DNA from: Flavobacterium cupreum
GTDB taxonomy: Bacteria; Bacteroidota; Bacteroidia; Flavobacteriales; Flavobacteriaceae
DNA: 64,000 nucleotides
Reading direction: 5' to 3'
Assembly (NCBI RefSeq): GCF_003996965.1
Contig: NZ_QWDM01000003.1
Location: 310,001-374,000 of the forward strand
Position 1 is the stretch's first letter. Each line of letters begins with the position of its first letter. Position numbers and translations under genes: made by a program. The notes beneath the pieces were generated by a model. It was given only the letters and a program-made list of their open reading frames with translations, did no database searches and was not told the DNA's origin. Below, one piece after another: positions 61,544 through 64,000 of this stretch.

Positions 61544-64000
61544 TACTCTATGTTTTTAGTTGTATATTTTAATTGATTCAAATAGCATTTTGCTAAATAG
61601 TACATTTTAAATTCATGAAATCTTTGATTCTCATTAAAAACCCTATTCACACCCATATGTAAAATAGCTGATATATAACTGTATTTTACCAGATAGCTAT
61701 TATCCAAGGCATTATTAAGAACTATTTTAAATTCTGAATCATATAAAAAGTTCTTATAATCAAATAGATCTATTTCAGATTTAATTTTAGAAAAGTCTTT
61801 ATTAAAAGATTTTCTCATATCTGCATTTAAATTAAACTCATTAGAAAAATAAAGTATATTATTCTCGCAAAACAATATCATTTCCTCAATATTAAGATCA
61901 AAAAACTTTAAATAATATTTTAGTTTCAGCACTGAGATAATAAATATTTCTTGTATCTCTAAGTCTTTCTTTAAAACATTTTCCAGTGTATCTATACTGT
62001 CTAGAGTGAAAAAATTCTCAGTAAGCAACATTAAATCCATTCCTCCATACCTGTAAAGTTCCTGTTTGTAAGGGAGTATCTGATATTTAATTACCCAATT
62101 CTGAACTTTTAATTGTTCCAATTTTGAGATAATAAATTTCTTTACTGCTGTTGAATTAGTTTTAAATCGTACTCTTAAATGATTATCAGGATTATTGTAT
62201 CGAACAAAAAAGAACTGCTCTACTTTATTTTTCGAAATAATTTGATCATATATATAATTTAAGATTTCATTTTCTGCATATGTATTGCAATACAACTCAA
62301 AATACAGCCAATCTGCTAAAATTGGAGTATTATTAAACTCTGAAACATCTTCTGAAAAATTTAGATTTGTCTTTTTATTTTCAAATAGAGTATTTTTAAC
62401 ACTAACCATTAATTCATGAGAAAAATTATCATTATCTCTGGTAACTGCTGGGACAAACGAATCATACAGAAATTCTGTTACATATAATTTCTCCGTCTCT
62501 TTTAACCGTTCGAATAATAAGACTAAGTTATCTTCTCTTTCTAAGTCTATGATTATATTTCCTTTTGGGTCCTGCAGAGTTACTTTTGAAGTAAAAGAGT
62601 ATCTTTTTATTATGCTCCATAAATAGTCTTTAAAATCTTTAAGATTCCAATTATCATGAACAAGCATAATTTGGGCAGGATGAAGTAGTATGTCATCCTG
62701 AAGATAAATTCTTGGCACATATTGCATTAATGTATCTTTATACAAATTAAAATCAAAATAAACAGAGTAAATCTCACCATCTTGTGATCTTAACTCATTT
62801 AAAAATTTATAAATTTCCGAAGAGGATGTTTTGTGGTTAATTGCTGAAGTAACTCTAGGAATAATTTCCTTGTTGTATTTTTTTGAGATAAGGATAAACT
62901 TTTTTCCATCATAACGTATAAAAATATCAGACAAGGGAATACTATTTGAGTTTACAGTACCCGAAGTATTTAATGCTACATTGTAATCATAATACTGTCG
63001 TTCTGCAAAAAGATTAATGCTTCTTGAATTAGAAATCATGTTGATTTCTGCAATAATTTTACCTTCATTAACCTTTTTTTCGTAGTTAACAATATCTTCA
63101 ATCACTTTGTCAGTAACGTGACCAAACCTTGCTATTAAATTTATTGCAGAAGCTTCACCTAAGTGTTTAAAATAAATTATTTCTTTTCCAGTTTCTTTAC
63201 AAAACAGAACTTCAAAAACAACTGTACAAGTTGCAGGAAGCCTTTTTCTGTTGTTTTCTATTTCTTCGCTAGCTTTTTTTGGCAATAAGAAGTGAACCTC
63301 ACCTGTTTTAGCTAAAACAATTTTAGTAAGCAATTCCGAATTTAAAGTTTTATTTTTTTTGCTTTTAATTGAACTGTAATTTAAACCTGAATATGGATTA
63401 AATACCTTACCCAAAGGAACAAAACCATCATCAAAATTATGGTAAAATACACTTCCAAACTCAGTTAAACGTTCATTAATTGTATTACTTTTATTGTAAT
63501 GGAGACAAAAATCAATGTAGTTTTTAATTTTATCTTTTATTTTTGAGTCTAGCACTCCAAAATTTTCTTCGAAAGAGGTTACATTATGCAATTGAGATCC
63601 TATATTATCTTCTTTTAAATCAGTATCTTGTTCCTTTATATATTCCTGAATAAAATTATCAAAATCATCAGATCTTTTCAAATGATGAACATTTTCACTG
63701 ATTAAGGCAGACTTTATTCCTTTGAAATTAATTTTTAATTTCTTGTTATATGGAAAATAACTTACTTCATTAATGATAAGGCCAGCATTAATTATTTCTA
63801 AAAGGAAGTTATCTATTTCAGATTCCAGGAAACCATTTTCTAAAAGATCAATTACAACTTCTGCAATTTTAGCTCCTCTTTCAAATTTATTTATTAACCA
63901 TTCTATATTTTCATCATAATCAATTTCAACAAAACTGGACTCAAAAAGTCCATTTGATTTAATCTCATATTTATAGAAACTGATTTTAGACTCACTTAAA
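61543..64000 (-). CDS. LanB-type lantibiotic dehydratase (5' end outside window)
   Basis: 818 residues are visible. The frame is open without a stop to the window edge (upstream part reads SFYKYEIKSNGLFESSFVEI), so the TTG at 63681 is not the start. The body matches the glutamylation (Lant_dehydr_N) domain. The last ~270 residues are the SpaB_C/thiopeptide-type domain (WLYFELYCNTYAENEILNYI, FFVRYNNPDNHLRVRF, LPYKQELYRYGG). LanB enzymes use glutamyl-tRNA to dehydrate Ser/Thr in a precursor peptide. The missing part is perhaps 150-250 residues. It is the most upstream operon gene seen. Confidence 0.93.
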   Translation of the reverse strand, partial: LSESKISFYKYEIKSNGLFESSFVEIDYDENIEWLINKFERGAKIAEVVIDLLENGFLESEIDNFLLEIINAGLIINEVSYFPYNKKLKINFKGIKSALISENVHHLKRSDDFDNFIQEYIKEQDTDLKEDNIGSQLHNVTSFEENFGVLDSKIKDKIKNYIDFCLHYNKSNTINERLTEFGSVFYHNFDDGFVPLGKVFNPYSGLNYSSIKSKKNKTLNSELLTKIVLAKTGEVHFLLPKKASEEIENNRKRLPATCTVVFEVLFCKETGKEIIYFKHLGEASAINLIARFGHVTDKVIEDIVNYEKKVNEGKIIAEINMISNSRSINLFAERQYYDYNVALNTSGTVNSNSIPLSDIFIRYDGKKFILISKKYNKEIIPRVTSAINHKTSSSEIYKFLNELRSQDGEIYSVYFDFNLYKDTLMQYVPRIYLQDDILLHPAQIMLVHDNWNLKDFKDYLWSIIKRYSFTSKVTLQDPKGNIIIDLEREDNLVLLFERLKETEKLYVTEFLYDSFVPAVTRDNDNFSHELMVSVKNTLFENKKTNLNFSEDVSEFNNTPILADWLYFELYCNTYAENEILNYIYDQIISKNKVEQFFFVRYNNPDNHLRVRFKTNSTAVKKFIISKLEQLKVQNWVIKYQILPYKQELYRYGGMDLMLLTENFFTLDSIDTLENVLKKDLEIQEIFIISVLKLKYYLKFFDLNIEEMILFCENNILYFSNEFNLNADMRKSFNKDFSKIKSEIDLFDYKNFLYDSEFKIVLNNALDNSYLVKYSYISAILHMGVNRVFNENQRFHEFKMYYLAKCYLNQLKYTTKNIE

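Noticed and set aside
63681-63681. TTG as the start of the dehydratase
   Set aside because: The upstream frame is open to the edge and encodes LanB-like protein.

Overview
The window reads as the chromosome of a Flavobacterium-type bacterium (Bacteroidota). The evidence is the low G+C content, the TAnnTTTG promoter -7 boxes, the absence of Shine-Dalgarno sequences, SusC/SusD genes, a BT_3928-type DoxX protein beside DUF1599, and many dispersed intergenic repeats. No rRNA or tRNA gene was recognised.

Layout. 1-3.5 kb: DUF2147 (cut by the edge), YihY, nadC and a HEAT-repeat DNA alkylation repair protein. 3.5-11.5 kb: a heavy-metal efflux operon made of a small Cys-rich exported protein, a CzcA-type RND pump fused to a TolC-like outer-membrane factor, a CzcB adaptor and a Zn/Cd P-type ATPase. 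11.5-12.1 kb: four tandem copies of a ~146-bp repeat. 12.1-30.3 kb: housekeeping genes (pirin, OsmC, GNAT, exported adenosine deaminase, rlmH, folP, DUF1599, DoxX, tpiA, prmA, clpS, sterol desaturase, lysoplasmalogenase, kdsA, a Coq4-like protein and several envelope proteins).

30.3-46.9 kb: an M28 peptidase followed by a polysaccharide utilisation locus (PUL) on the minus strand. Its transcription order is a propeller/LuxR-type regulator, SusC, SusD, LamG lipoprotein, glucoamylase-like (PF10091/GH144-type) lipoprotein, esterase, GH3 and GH43. The GH144+GH3 pairing suggests beta-1,2-glucan as substrate. 46.9-51.7 kb: ackA, pta and corA.

51.7-56.8 kb: a gene-poor, decayed segment. It holds an exported protein gene split by an in-frame amber codon, a possible structured RNA, a frameshifted and truncated IS982-family transposase, and an acyltransferase gene cut off at the IS junction. 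56.8-64 kb: an AT-rich RiPP operon on the minus strand, consisting of a LanB-type lantibiotic dehydratase (running off the window), a cupin/JmjC-like hydroxylase, a C39-peptidase ABC exporter and an HlyD partner. The genes overlap or nearly abut. No convincing precursor peptide and no LanC cyclase is visible, so the precursor probably lies beyond position 64000.

The accessory system most worth study is the RiPP operon. The beta-1,2-glucan-type PUL, the pump/outer-membrane-factor fusion and the candidate RNA at 55.4-55.6 kb come next.
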